Assembly: GCA_903935095.1 (NCBI GenBank)
Contig: CAIZQH010000021.1
Location: forward strand, 1-64,000
DNA length: 64,000 bases
Reading direction: 5' to 3'
Origin: an uncultured Flavobacteriales bacterium
GTDB taxonomy: Bacteria; Bacteroidota; Bacteroidia; Flavobacteriales_D; Crocinitomicaceae
Below, one piece after another: positions 1 to 10,128 of this stretch (position 1 is the first letter of the stretch; each line of letters opens with the position of its first letter). The notes beneath the pieces are model-generated. The model had not been told where the DNA came from, searched no databases, and saw nothing but the letters and a program-made list of their open reading frames with translations. The translations under genes were made by a program, and so were the position numbers.

Positions 1-1
1 A

Positions 2-400
2 GCAACAGCTGCTGGAGCAACAGATTCTTATGTGAAAAGTTTGGAAACAGCTTCAGCTGGATTATCTAAATTAACAGATCAGTATGCAGCATCTGCACAA
101 GCAATTGCTGGTATTGCAGGTGAAGGACAAGGTAACTTTGGTTCTGAAATGCAAAAACTAGGTCAAAACCTAGGTGCTTTGAATAACGTGTACGAATTAC
201 AATTGAAATCTTCTCAAGACTACTTGGATACATTAGGTCAAATGAGTGATCTTCAAGTGAATATTAAAAATATCATGACGGATCTTGCTGCTTCAGCATC
301 GGATACGGCAGCTTACCGTGAAAACATGTCTTTGTTGTCTCAAAACTTAACTGATTTGAACAACGTTTATGGTAACATGTTGAAAGCTATGAGAGCTTAA
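2..400 (+). CDS. gldL: Gliding motility protein GldL, C-terminal part (5' end outside window)
   Basis: Frame is open from base 2 to the stop at 400; Ala/Ser/Leu-rich coiled-coil C-terminus; directly upstream of gldM and gldN. Confidence 0.85.
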   Translation, partial: ATAAGATDSYVKSLETASAGLSKLTDQYAASAQAIAGIAGEGQGNFGSEMQKLGQNLGALNNVYELQLKSSQDYLDTLGQMSDLQVNIKNIMTDLAASASDTAAYRENMSLLSQNLTDLNNVYGNMLKAMRA

Positions 401-453
401 TTTTAGTAGGTACTAATTTTATTTAATTACAAACAAACTAAAAGCTAGAAATT

Positions 454-2220
454 ATGGCAGGTGGTAAGGAAACCCCAAGACAGAAGATGATTGGTATGAT
501 GTACCTCGTTTTGACTGCTCTTCTTGCATTGAACGTTTCCAAACAAATTTTGGATGCATTCGTTGCAATTGAAGAGAACATTCAACGTGGTAGCATTACT
601 CAATTAGAGCGCGGTAACGCTGCTAAAAGTGCATTGATTGAAGAAATCAGTTCAACAGCAAAAGACGAATCTGGTAGAGCTAAAATCATAAAAATCAAGA
701 AATACTTAGGTATGATTGAGAAAATTGATAAAGAAGCTGGATTCTTAATCAAATACATCGACGACATCAAAATTGAAATAATGGAGAAGTCGAACGAAGA
801 TGTCAAAACAGTAAAGAACGAAGATGAAAAGGTGATTGTATGGAGAAAATACAATCCTAAATCCCCGCTATTACCAACTCGTTTAAACTTAATGGCTGTT
901 CAAGCAAAAGATCAATTTGATGTTCCAATGCATGAGATTGTAGGTTCCGAGATTACGAAATTGGACCCAACAAAACACGGTTTAAAATTATGGAAACAAT
1001 ATATTGATTTCCGTAAATTCATCGTGGAAACAACAGGTACATACCGTGAAGGAGAGAAAAACAATTGGAAAGTTAAGGTGAATAACATCAACGATAACAT
1101 TCCAAATTTGAAGTTGCAAGATAAGATTGCGGCGATGATCAATTCAAAATCAAATAAAGTCAATCCGGAAGATGAAGAAGTATTACTTGGACTTTATCAA
1201 GAATTGACCAAAATTGAATTTGCAGATCACCATGAGCAAAAAAACATCCATTGGATGGGGCGTACATTTGACCACGCTCCACTGGTTGGTGCTTTGGCTT
1301 CATTGTCTTCTATGCAAAATGAGATTTTGAGTGCACGTGCGAAAGCTGTTAATTTATTGAAAAGTAAAGTGACTGTAGGAGAATTCTCTTTCAACAAAAT
1401 TCAAGAATTAGTTTCTGGCCCTGGTGTGGCTACAGAAGGTGAAGACATTGAGTTGAAAGTGACCATGGCGGCTTACGATTCAGATAACAACCCAGAAGTT
1501 ACAGGGCCAGGTTCGGTTGTTGTAACAGACGGAATTGGTACAGTAAAAACAAGAGCGTCAGGTTCTGGAGAAATGAATTTAAGTGGTACGGTGATGATCC
1601 GCAACAAGTCAGGTGTTGAATACCGACGTCCTTGGTCTTGGAAAGTGGCAATCGCGAAACCTCAAGGTTCTATTTCATTACCTGAAATGAGTGTTCTTTA
1701 CAAAGGATGGAATAATAAAGTTGTTCCAGTTGTAGCTGGAATGGTAAGTTCAGATATTACTGTGAATGGTGGTACTAAAACAAAAGCTTCTTGGACAGAT
1801 TCAGATGGTAACAAATACAATGGATTCTATGTGAATATTACAGGTCCTTCAAAATTTGTAACGATTACGTTGACTGGTAAGGATAAAGATGGAAAATCGA
1901 AAGGCTTTGGTACATTTAAATACAAAGTTAAACCTTTTCCAAGCGCACAGTTACAAGGAACTACGATCTCAAAAACTACTGGTTTCAAAGCTGTAGTAAG
2001 TTTAGGCCCAGATAGTCCATTTACAGGTGTAGGTTTTACGGTTATGGGTGGAGAGGTTTCTATCGGAAATGAAACGATTCCTTTTTCAGGTGACCGTGTT
2101 CCATCTAGTGTGGTTGCGAAGATCAAAGCAGGTAAGAAAATTGCGATTGATGTGACCTATAAAAGAACAGGTACTGCAACTCCATCGATTGCTTCAGGAG
2201 TACTTAAGGTAGTTCCTTAA
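454..2220 (+). CDS. gldM: Gliding motility / type IX secretion protein GldM
   Basis: N-terminus MAGGKETPRQKMIGMMYLVLTALLALNVSK is typical of GldM; order gldL-gldM-gldN. Confidence 0.97.
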   Translation: MAGGKETPRQKMIGMMYLVLTALLALNVSKQILDAFVAIEENIQRGSITQLERGNAAKSALIEEISSTAKDESGRAKIIKIKKYLGMIEKIDKEAGFLIKYIDDIKIEIMEKSNEDVKTVKNEDEKVIVWRKYNPKSPLLPTRLNLMAVQAKDQFDVPMHEIVGSEITKLDPTKHGLKLWKQYIDFRKFIVETTGTYREGEKNNWKVKVNNINDNIPNLKLQDKIAAMINSKSNKVNPEDEEVLLGLYQELTKIEFADHHEQKNIHWMGRTFDHAPLVGALASLSSMQNEILSARAKAVNLLKSKVTVGEFSFNKIQELVSGPGVATEGEDIELKVTMAAYDSDNNPEVTGPGSVVVTDGIGTVKTRASGSGEMNLSGTVMIRNKSGVEYRRPWSWKVAIAKPQGSISLPEMSVLYKGWNNKVVPVVAGMVSSDITVNGGTKTKASWTDSDGNKYNGFYVNITGPSKFVTITLTGKDKDGKSKGFGTFKYKVKPFPSAQLQGTTISKTTGFKAVVSLGPDSPFTGVGFTVMGGEVSIGNETIPFSGDRVPSSVVAKIKAGKKIAIDVTYKRTGTATPSIASGVLKVVP

Positions 2221-2239
2221 TAGTGATAAATTAAAAGAA

Positions 2240-3502
2240 ATGCATATGAAAAATGTATTGTTGGTTGTCGGATGTATGCTTACTGTTGTTAGCTATAGCC
2301 AAGATCGTCCTCAAAGAGGACCCTATAATACATTACCCAATGGGGTAAAAGATGGGGTCGTAATTAAGGAAGAAGTTCCTGTTAGACAGGCAGTTCAGCC
2401 AGAATATGTTCGCGAAGCGGACTTAGTATGGTCGAAACGTGTGTTTTCTCGAATCGATTCTCGCGAAAAGATCAATCATGACATCTTTCTGCCATACGAC
2501 TATTTTGATGGTGATTTAGCCTCTGGCTCAACTTACCGTCCGTCTTCACCAAACGACATCGATGATCCAACTTGGAACAAAGATCAACGTCGTTGGTCCC
2601 TTTGGACAATCATGTTACGACACCTGATGTTGGGAGACTTAACCATGTACCGCGTTTCTAGTGAATTTTATCCAGATGTGGAAGATGGATTCAGTTTCAA
2701 ATATCCAATTGCCCATCAAGGTCAAAATGACTATTTTGAAGTGAAAAAATACCGTAATGAAATTAACGGTGTACTCACCTCTGGTGGTATCGGTCCGAAA
2801 CTTCGAATCTATCGGCCAGTTTCAGAAGATACCTTAGATATCGTTAAAACAGATCAGGCTTTAACCGTTTATTTAGATTCATTGCGTTCTGATCCTGATT
2901 ATGAAGATTTGTACGGAATTGAAATCACGAAATTACAAGAATGGTGGGACTTTGCCTCGGTAAATTCTCCAGTTCGTAAAGATGGAATTACCATGTATAT
3001 TCCTTCCAATAATATCGTGGCGTATAATATTAAAGAAGATTGGTTCTTTGATAAAGAACGTTCTCTGTTGGATCGTCGTATTATAGGTATTGCACCTGTT
3101 GCACGCTATACGTATGAAGAACCAGGTGAAGGTGAGCTACCTACACGTGGGGAGTTGTTAGTATACGATCAAACAGGAAAACCATTCTTGTTCAGTTCTA
3201 CAGGAAATACCTTTGAAGAATTCGAAGGACGTGTTGAAGAACGTGAAATGTTTTGGATTTATTTCGAAGAGTTACGAAACGTAATCATTAACTATTACGT
3301 GTACAACGACAAAAACGACGCACAGTGGATGTCGATGGATGATTTATTCTGGAAACGTAAGTTTAATTCAACAATTTACAAAGTGTCTGATAAATTTGAT
3401 CGTGAGATTCAAGATTACAAATATGGAGTAGATGCATTGTATGAAGCAGAAAGAATCAAAGAAGATATCCGTAAGTGGGAACATGACCTATGGAATTTCT
3501 AA
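2240..3502 (+). CDS. gldN: Gliding motility / type IX secretion protein GldN
   Basis: Signal peptide, GldN-like sequence, follows gldM. ATG at 2240 or 2246. Confidence 0.92.
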   Translation: MHMKNVLLVVGCMLTVVSYSQDRPQRGPYNTLPNGVKDGVVIKEEVPVRQAVQPEYVREADLVWSKRVFSRIDSREKINHDIFLPYDYFDGDLASGSTYRPSSPNDIDDPTWNKDQRRWSLWTIMLRHLMLGDLTMYRVSSEFYPDVEDGFSFKYPIAHQGQNDYFEVKKYRNEINGVLTSGGIGPKLRIYRPVSEDTLDIVKTDQALTVYLDSLRSDPDYEDLYGIEITKLQEWWDFASVNSPVRKDGITMYIPSNNIVAYNIKEDWFFDKERSLLDRRIIGIAPVARYTYEEPGEGELPTRGELLVYDQTGKPFLFSSTGNTFEEFEGRVEEREMFWIYFEELRNVIINYYVYNDKNDAQWMSMDDLFWKRKFNSTIYKVSDKFDREIQDYKYGVDALYEAERIKEDIRKWEHDLWNF

Positions 3503-3520
3503 AATAATCGAATAACTTGA

Positions 3521-3548
3521 AAGCCCCGTTGTAAAACGGGGCTTTTTT
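3521..3548 (+). terminator. Rho-independent terminator after gldN
   Basis: AAGCCCCGTT-GTA-AAACGGGGCTTTTTT hairpin plus T-tract. Confidence 0.9.
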
Positions 3549-3564
3549 ATTTTAATTTTGTAAA

Positions 3565-4122
3565 GTGAAATGGATAGGGAATAGAATCAGTTTCGTTGAT
3601 CAACGAAATAAAACAACGATTGTCATCGATCCTGAGAAAAATGGATGGATCAATTCCATTATGGGGTCGTGGTTGGCGATGTGGTATGTTATTGGTGGAA
3701 CTGTTTTCTGGGCATTGAATGTCATGCCATTAAAAGAACAAGAAGTAATCATCTTATGGGTGTTTGTTGTCTTTTGGTGTTACTACGCCTTTCGCGTGAC
3801 AAAGTCCTTTCTGTGGATTCTTTTTGGACAAGAATTCATAAAAATTGATGACCGTGCTTTTCATTTGAAAAAAAGTATTCTTTCCTACGGGAAATCTCAT
3901 CCATATTACTTCGATAACATGAGGAACTTTAATTACGAAATTCCAATACAAGGGTCCATTCAGTCCATTTGGGAATCGTCACCTTGGATTAATGGCGGCG
4001 AACGGTTTTTCTTTGACTATTTTCAAAAGAAAATAACTTTTGGGAGAAAACTCAACGAAAAGGAGGCGAAATTACTTTCGCAATTACTGACAAAGAAAAT
4101 GCAAGAACGCGCAAAACTGTAA
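3565..4122 (+). CDS. Hypothetical membrane protein with two N-terminal TM helices
   Basis: 185-aa ORF with GTG start; hydrophobic segments followed by a soluble C-terminal domain. Confidence 0.7.
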   Translation: MKWIGNRISFVDQRNKTTIVIDPEKNGWINSIMGSWLAMWYVIGGTVFWALNVMPLKEQEVIILWVFVVFWCYYAFRVTKSFLWILFGQEFIKIDDRAFHLKKSILSYGKSHPYYFDNMRNFNYEIPIQGSIQSIWESSPWINGGERFFFDYFQKKITFGRKLNEKEAKLLSQLLTKKMQERAKL

Positions 4123-4123
4123 T

Positions 4124-5314
4124 ATGTACGGATCAATCAAACAATTTTTATCTGAAGAATTAACATCCATTGAAGAAAATGGGTTAATGAAAAAGGAACG
4201 CATCATTACCAGTCCACAAGGAGCTAAAGTGAACATTTCGACTGGTGAAGAAGTGATTGTGATGTGTGCAAACAATTATTTGGGTTTATCCTCACATGCA
4301 GAAGTCGTTTCAGCAGCAAAAAAGGCCTTGGATACGCATGGATTTGGAATGTCATCCGTACGCTTTATTTGTGGAACGCAAGACATTCATAAGGAATTGG
4401 AAGCAAAAATTGCCCAATTTTACGGAACGGAAGATACCATTTTGTATGCTGCAGCGTTCGATGCAAACGGTGGTGTTTTTGAGCCGTTATTTACGGAACA
4501 AGATGCAATTATCTCTGATGAATTAAATCATGCCTCCATCATTGACGGTGTGCGATTAGCGAAAGCAGCTCGTTACCGCTACAAGCACTCAGACATGGAT
4601 GACTTGGAGCAGCAATTGATCAAGGCTCAAGACCATCGTTTTCGAGTGATTGTTACGGATGGCGTATTCTCCATGGATGGAGATATTGCCAAAATGGATC
4701 AAATTTGTGATTTAGCAGATAAATACGATGCTTTAGTCATGACCGATGAATGTCACTCAGCAGGATTCATCGGGAAAACAGGAAGAGGTGTTCCAGAACA
4801 TTGTGGCGTAATGGATAGAGTAGATATTATTACCGGAACACTCGGCAAAGCCTTGGGTGGAGCAATGGGTGGATATACTACGGGTAAAAAAGAAATCATC
4901 GACATGTTGCGTCAGCGATCACGTCCCTATTTGTTTTCAAATTCCTTGGCACCTGCAATTGTTGGAGCATCGATTAAGGTGTTTGAAATCCTGAGTTCTA
5001 CTACTGAATTAAGAGACCTTCTCGAAGCAAACACGCGTTATTTCAAAAAGCAAATCATTGAAGCAGGTTTTGACATCAAACCTGGTGACTCTCCTATCGT
5101 TCCGATCATGCTTTATGATGCAGCGCTTTCTCAAAAATTTGCCAATCAATTACTTGCGGAAGGGATTTATGCGATTGGATTCTTTTATCCTGTTGTGGCC
5201 AAAGGTCAAGCGCGTATTCGCACGCAGATTTCGGCCGCTCATACGACAGCAGATTTGGATAAAGCGATTGCTGCGTTTATTAAAGTTGGCAAGAATTTAG
5301 GTGTTATTCAATAG
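4124..5314 (+). CDS. kbl: Glycine C-acetyltransferase (2-amino-3-ketobutyrate CoA ligase)
   Basis: Alpha-oxoamine synthase family; MCANNYLGLSSHAEV, GMSSVRFICGTQDIHKELE, DECHSAGFIGKTGRGVPEH, TGTLGKALGGAMGGYT. Confidence 0.93.
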   Translation: MYGSIKQFLSEELTSIEENGLMKKERIITSPQGAKVNISTGEEVIVMCANNYLGLSSHAEVVSAAKKALDTHGFGMSSVRFICGTQDIHKELEAKIAQFYGTEDTILYAAAFDANGGVFEPLFTEQDAIISDELNHASIIDGVRLAKAARYRYKHSDMDDLEQQLIKAQDHRFRVIVTDGVFSMDGDIAKMDQICDLADKYDALVMTDECHSAGFIGKTGRGVPEHCGVMDRVDIITGTLGKALGGAMGGYTTGKKEIIDMLRQRSRPYLFSNSLAPAIVGASIKVFEILSSTTELRDLLEANTRYFKKQIIEAGFDIKPGDSPIVPIMLYDAALSQKFANQLLAEGIYAIGFFYPVVAKGQARIRTQISAAHTTADLDKAIAAFIKVGKNLGVIQ

Positions 5315-5333
5315 GATAAAAATCATTCTCTAA

Positions 5334-5666
5334 ATGAAATCAAAAAATAAATCCTTATTTTTTTTACTTGTATTTATCTGCCAATTATATATGATGAATG
5401 TGATTTCTATTTCATTTACCATAACCAAGGAATTGTCTAAAGTCGGCCAACAAACGTCCATAGAATATAGTTTTGCAGACGAACTTGATGCGGATGAAGG
5501 AGATTTCTCTTTATTAATAGAAGAAGAATTAGAAAAGGAATATTTTGGCGGCGGGGAGTTTATCATTCCTTTTTATGCGAAGGGTGCCAATTTCTATTAT
5601 CACAAGAATGACCATTCATCTTTCATGGATTTCAAAAACCATCAGCCTCCAGAAGTGATTAGTTAA
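5334..5666 (+). CDS. Small secreted or membrane-anchored acidic hypothetical protein
   Basis: 110-aa ORF with N-terminal hydrophobic segment and acidic middle; sits 38 bp upstream of the SulP gene. Confidence 0.55.
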   Translation: MKSKNKSLFFLLVFICQLYMMNVISISFTITKELSKVGQQTSIEYSFADELDADEGDFSLLIEEELEKEYFGGGEFIIPFYAKGANFYYHKNDHSSFMDFKNHQPPEVIS

Positions 5667-5704
5667 GAACACTCGTTTTTTATCCTTAATTAATAACTAA
5701 TTGT

Positions 5705-7255
5705 ATGAATGCTTTAAATAAATTTATCGGGAAGGACCTTCTCGCTGGATTAGTCGTTTTTTTAGTGGCTTTGCCACTTTGTCTCGGAATAGGATTGGCT
5801 TCCACAAATGTGGAAAACATCCCTTCATTACCGAGTTTGTTCCCTGGTCTTTTAGCGGGAGTCGTTGGTGGGATTGTTGTTGGTTTAATCAGCGGTTCAC
5901 GTGTTGGTGTATCAGGACCAGCCGCTGGACTCATCACCATCATTATATCATCGATCACTCTTTTAGGGAGCTACGAAGCCTTCTTGGTTTCTGTCATTTT
6001 AGCTGGAATTATTCAACTCATTTTTGGTTTTTTCAAATTAGGGATCATCGCAAAGTACGTTCCTACTTCCGTAATTAAAGGAATGTTGGCGGCAATCGGG
6101 ATTACCTTAATCCTGAAAGAATTCCCTCATCTACTTGGGTATGACAAAGATTATTTCGGTGACGAATCTTTTTGGCAGTTAGATGGCCATAATACGTTTT
6201 CCGAATTAGCTTACTCTTTGAATGCCTTTCAGGAAGGATCAGTTATTATCGGCGCCCTTTCGATTTTAGCCATCATCCTTTTGGATAAACCTTTCTTCAA
6301 ACGAAATCGCTTGTTTAAATTAATTCCGAGCGCTTTAATAGTAGTTCTATTAGGCGTTGTTATTCAGTTGCTATTTAAAGGGTCATTTCTGGAGGTAAGT
6401 TCAAAACACTTGGTCCAACTTCCCATCTTATCGAGTATGGGAGAAATTTCAAAGGTTCTTTTCTTTCCGGATTTCAGTGCATTGGGGAATTGGCAAGTCT
6501 ATACAGTTGCCATTACCATTGCCCTCGTGGCAAGCTTAGAAACCTTGCTGAGTGTGGAAGCAACAGATAAGCTGGACCCTGAAAAATACACAACTCCAAC
6601 GAGTCGGGAGTTAACAGCTCAAGGAATTGGGAACATCTTTTCAGGTTTAATCGGAGGCCTACCCATTACACAGGTTGTTGTTAGAAGTTCGGCGAATATT
6701 GGCGCCGGAGTGAAAACGAAAATGGCCACAGTATTTCACGGGATTTTGTTAGTTTTTGCTATCCTACTGTTACCTGCGGTATTGAATCACATCCCTTTGG
6801 CTTCTTTAGCTGCTATTTTAATTATGATTGGATATAAGTTGACAAAAGCTGGCCTATTTAAGGAGATGTTTTATAAAGGAATGGATCAGTTTATTCCATT
6901 TGTTTTGACCATTGTTGGGGTCTTATTTACTGATTTGTTAAAGGGAATCGGTATCGGACTCATGGTTTCTATTTACTACATTTTACGAAGAAATTTTCAA
7001 AATCATTTCACTAAGTCAGAGGTGGATGGTGTCTTACGCATCAAATTATCAGAGGAAGTTACCTTTTTAAATAAGGTGGGGATTCATACAACCTTGGAAA
7101 ACGCAGCCCCTCACTCAAAAATTACCATTGATGCAAGCAATTGTAAAAGTATTGATCAGGACATACTCGAATTATTAGAAGAATTTAAAAAATATGGATC
7201 AGTTCACAAGGAAATTGAATTCCAACTGATTAACTTTCAACATTTAAAAAAATAA
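5705..7255 (+). CDS. SulP family anion (sulfate/bicarbonate) transporter with C-terminal STAS-like domain
   Basis: Multi-TM SulP sequence (DLLAGLVVFLVALPLCLGIGLAS, SGPAAGLITII, ITQVVVRSSANI) and a soluble C-terminus. Confidence 0.9.
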   Translation: MNALNKFIGKDLLAGLVVFLVALPLCLGIGLASTNVENIPSLPSLFPGLLAGVVGGIVVGLISGSRVGVSGPAAGLITIIISSITLLGSYEAFLVSVILAGIIQLIFGFFKLGIIAKYVPTSVIKGMLAAIGITLILKEFPHLLGYDKDYFGDESFWQLDGHNTFSELAYSLNAFQEGSVIIGALSILAIILLDKPFFKRNRLFKLIPSALIVVLLGVVIQLLFKGSFLEVSSKHLVQLPILSSMGEISKVLFFPDFSALGNWQVYTVAITIALVASLETLLSVEATDKLDPEKYTTPTSRELTAQGIGNIFSGLIGGLPITQVVVRSSANIGAGVKTKMATVFHGILLVFAILLLPAVLNHIPLASLAAILIMIGYKLTKAGLFKEMFYKGMDQFIPFVLTIVGVLFTDLLKGIGIGLMVSIYYILRRNFQNHFTKSEVDGVLRIKLSEEVTFLNKVGIHTTLENAAPHSKITIDASNCKSIDQDILELLEEFKKYGSVHKEIEFQLINFQHLKK

Positions 7256-7260
7256 TCCTC

Positions 7261-7896
7261 ATGGAAACATTTTATAATCAATTACTTAGAAACAATAAAA
7301 ATTGGGTTGCAGGAAAACTGGCAAATGACCCGCAGTATTTTCATAAATTATCACTCGGACAAAGTCCACCAGTTTTATGGATAGGATGTGCAGATAGCCG
7401 TGTCCCAGCAAATGAAATAATTGGTGCAGAGCCAGGAGAAGTATTCGTGCATCGGAATATTGCCAACATGGTGGTGCACTCAGACATGAACATGTTGTCT
7501 GTGCTAGATTATGCGGTCAATGTATTAAAAGTAAAACACATCATCGTTTGTGGACATTACGGTTGTGGCGGCGTTCAAGCTGCCATGACCAATAAGCATA
7601 TTGGACTTATCGATAATTGGATTCGTCACATTAAAGACGTTTATCGTTTTCACCAAGATGAATTAAACGCCATCGAGAATGAGAAGAATCGATTTAACCG
7701 ATTTGTTGAGCTAAATGTTGTAGAACAAGTATTAGATTTAGCAAAGACATCCATCGTACAAACAGCTTGGGGAAGTGGCCAAAATGTACAGGTCCACGGA
7801 TGGGTATATGATATCCACGATGGATTGATAAAGGATCTAGGTGTTAATCTAGGCGACAATAAATCACTTTCTGATGTATATCAACTAGACATTTAA
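7261..7896 (+). CDS. Beta-class carbonic anhydrase
   Basis: CADSRVP and HYGCGG zinc/active-site motifs; 5 bp downstream of the SulP gene. Confidence 0.95.
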   Translation: METFYNQLLRNNKNWVAGKLANDPQYFHKLSLGQSPPVLWIGCADSRVPANEIIGAEPGEVFVHRNIANMVVHSDMNMLSVLDYAVNVLKVKHIIVCGHYGCGGVQAAMTNKHIGLIDNWIRHIKDVYRFHQDELNAIENEKNRFNRFVELNVVEQVLDLAKTSIVQTAWGSGQNVQVHGWVYDIHDGLIKDLGVNLGDNKSLSDVYQLDI

Positions 7897-7903
7897 TGGA
7901 GGG

Positions 7904-7930
7904 AAGGGCAAAGAAATTTGCCCTTTGTTA
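7904..7930 (+). terminator. Putative terminator after carbonic anhydrase
   Basis: AAGGGCAAA-GAAA-TTTGCCCTT perfect stem followed by T-rich sequence. Confidence 0.75.
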
Positions 7931-10081
7931 TTTTGACCTTTTTTTCAAAATTAAATGATCAATCTCAAAATAGACATTTTTTGAATTACCAACTAAAAAA
8001 CAATGGTATTCACAAGGAAACGGTTGTGTCTTGAAACTTAAGTTGACATGAATTGCTTTTTTTGATATTCCAGGAAAGGAACAGATACTCCTGTTATAAA
8101 ACCAAGTAATTGCTTTTGTTTTAGGGTGAATGAATTCAAGATAACAAACATTAGCAATGGGTTTGCTCCAATCTGGATAATAGTCATAAGATAAGTCGTA
8201 CCATTGATTTGGTTCTATCTGAGTAGAATCGAGTGTTAAGATGGTATTGTAATTTTCTATCAAGCCATGAAAACGTCCATTTTTAACCTTGCTACCCCAG
8301 CGCTTATTGTCCTCAAATTCATCTTTCGCAACGACTTTATATAAAAAGGGATCCTTCCAAATACTGTTTTGTTTTTCAAGGATTTGAAGTTCGACAAGAC
8401 CGTTTTTAAAATAAGCTTTGCTCTCATCATAGAGCAATTGTTCATCTTCAGCATAAAGTCCATTTTCAAGGGGATGAACAAGCAATAATGAATGGTCAAC
8501 TTTTAAGAGATTGGTTTCCTTCAAATTAAAAAACTGAAAATAACGCAAGGTTTGTTTTCGTGATGTTCTTCCCATCATGACCGCATTGATAGGAATTCCA
8601 GTATGTGCAGAAATTAAGAAAGTATGCTTTGATGTTTCATTCGTTGCCACCTTACCAAAAGTCTCTGATCCGACGTGAAACCATGGCATAGGAAGAATTG
8701 CTTGGTATTTTGCCATTCCCTTTTTGCTGAATTGAATGAGTTGTTTCTGTTCTTTATTCAAGTTTTTCAGTTGAAATAAGTTAGAACTAAATGAAGGTGG
8801 AATATAGAGCAAGTTCCATGCTTCAACGATTTGTAGACCGATTAAAATAGATATAAACGCAGCGGTAAAATATGAATTGCTTTTATTCTTCCTTGATAGG
8901 CGAAGATATAGTTGCGACAACAAAACGATACCGAAAATTCCAGCAACATAGTAAAATGGCCAGGAGAATCTTCCGAGTGCCCTGAATTGTTTAAGAAATG
9001 GAACGAATTCTAACCAGTTTGGATTTCCGTTAAATGGAAAACCAAAAGACAAGATTAACAGAATTCCTGCTCCTAAAAACGAAAAGAATAATGATCTGTG
9101 CACGGTATTTAACGAACGAAAGCGATTTCGAACATGAGGGATTACCATGATAAATCCTACTAAAAGCAGTAGTATGGTCAAATAGCCAAGGTATGTTTGT
9201 CCTTCCCAACCAACGTCGACGAAATTTATAAAGGATGACATCCAGCGGTGTAGTGAACCTGTTGGAGGCAGAAAGATGCTCTTCCAATGTGCTTGGTATT
9301 CAAAAAAACCATAAGGATTCACAGGTCTATCGCTTATGTGATCTGTCAACTTCAGAAAAACTTGCAGAAAGATAACAGGTGTTACAACCGGAACAAAGTC
9401 TGATAAACGTTTCTTCCAAGATACTTTTTGAAATTGTTGAAACAGCCAATCAAGTCCATAAAACAAGGTGATAATGAATCCTAAATAAGGGTGCATGAAA
9501 TACCAAAACAATTGGTTCGTTAAGGAAAGCGACAGCCATTTTAAATTGGTTGCATCTTCTTTGTAGCGTATTAAAATGTACCATGAAAGCGGAAAAAATA
9601 GTGAGTAGGCGAGGCTAAGGTGACTGAATAACCGGGGAAATTGCGGTTGAAGGAGAAAAAGGGAAAAGGCACCTAAAAGAGCAATCCACGTCTCTGTTTT
9701 AAATTTTTTAAGAATCAAATAAATAAAAAGGGGGGTGAGCCATAAACTCAAAACCAAAGTCAAGTGAATTAGTGCAATTCCGTATGGCTTTAAGAAAGGA
9801 AGTATTTGAACCAGCCAGGTAATTAAAGGGAATCCATCTGTAAATAAATAATGTTCCCCATGTGGATAATTCATTCCGGAGAAGTGAATCAGGGAATCAT
9901 CATAGTGAATGTGATAAAAAAAGCAAAAATAACTTTTCAAGCCATCTCCATCACCCGACAAAAGAATGTCATTTGGATGAAAAACTAAATCAGGAAGTTG
10001 CCAAATCAAAAAACAAGCAGTGATGAACAGAAGCAATGCTTTTGTTCGATTTCGATGAACATAAAAATACGCTTGTTTCAA
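7928..10081 (-). CDS. Large multi-TM protein, GT-C-like/YfhO-like architecture
   Basis: 717 aa; many TM helices in the N-terminal ~430 aa, then a soluble C-terminal domain. Confidence 0.7.
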   Translation of the reverse strand: MKQAYFYVHRNRTKALLLFITACFLIWQLPDLVFHPNDILLSGDGDGLKSYFCFFYHIHYDDSLIHFSGMNYPHGEHYLFTDGFPLITWLVQILPFLKPYGIALIHLTLVLSLWLTPLFIYLILKKFKTETWIALLGAFSLFLLQPQFPRLFSHLSLAYSLFFPLSWYILIRYKEDATNLKWLSLSLTNQLFWYFMHPYLGFIITLFYGLDWLFQQFQKVSWKKRLSDFVPVVTPVIFLQVFLKLTDHISDRPVNPYGFFEYQAHWKSIFLPPTGSLHRWMSSFINFVDVGWEGQTYLGYLTILLLLVGFIMVIPHVRNRFRSLNTVHRSLFFSFLGAGILLILSFGFPFNGNPNWLEFVPFLKQFRALGRFSWPFYYVAGIFGIVLLSQLYLRLSRKNKSNSYFTAAFISILIGLQIVEAWNLLYIPPSFSSNLFQLKNLNKEQKQLIQFSKKGMAKYQAILPMPWFHVGSETFGKVATNETSKHTFLISAHTGIPINAVMMGRTSRKQTLRYFQFFNLKETNLLKVDHSLLLVHPLENGLYAEDEQLLYDESKAYFKNGLVELQILEKQNSIWKDPFLYKVVAKDEFEDNKRWGSKVKNGRFHGLIENYNTILTLDSTQIEPNQWYDLSYDYYPDWSKPIANVCYLEFIHPKTKAITWFYNRSICSFPGISKKAIHVNLSFKTQPFPCEYHCFLVGNSKNVYFEIDHLILKKRSK

Positions 10082-10128
10082 CTAGTTGAGTTTTGGTTAA
10101 AATAAATCAAAGGGTTTATTGCAGTGAA

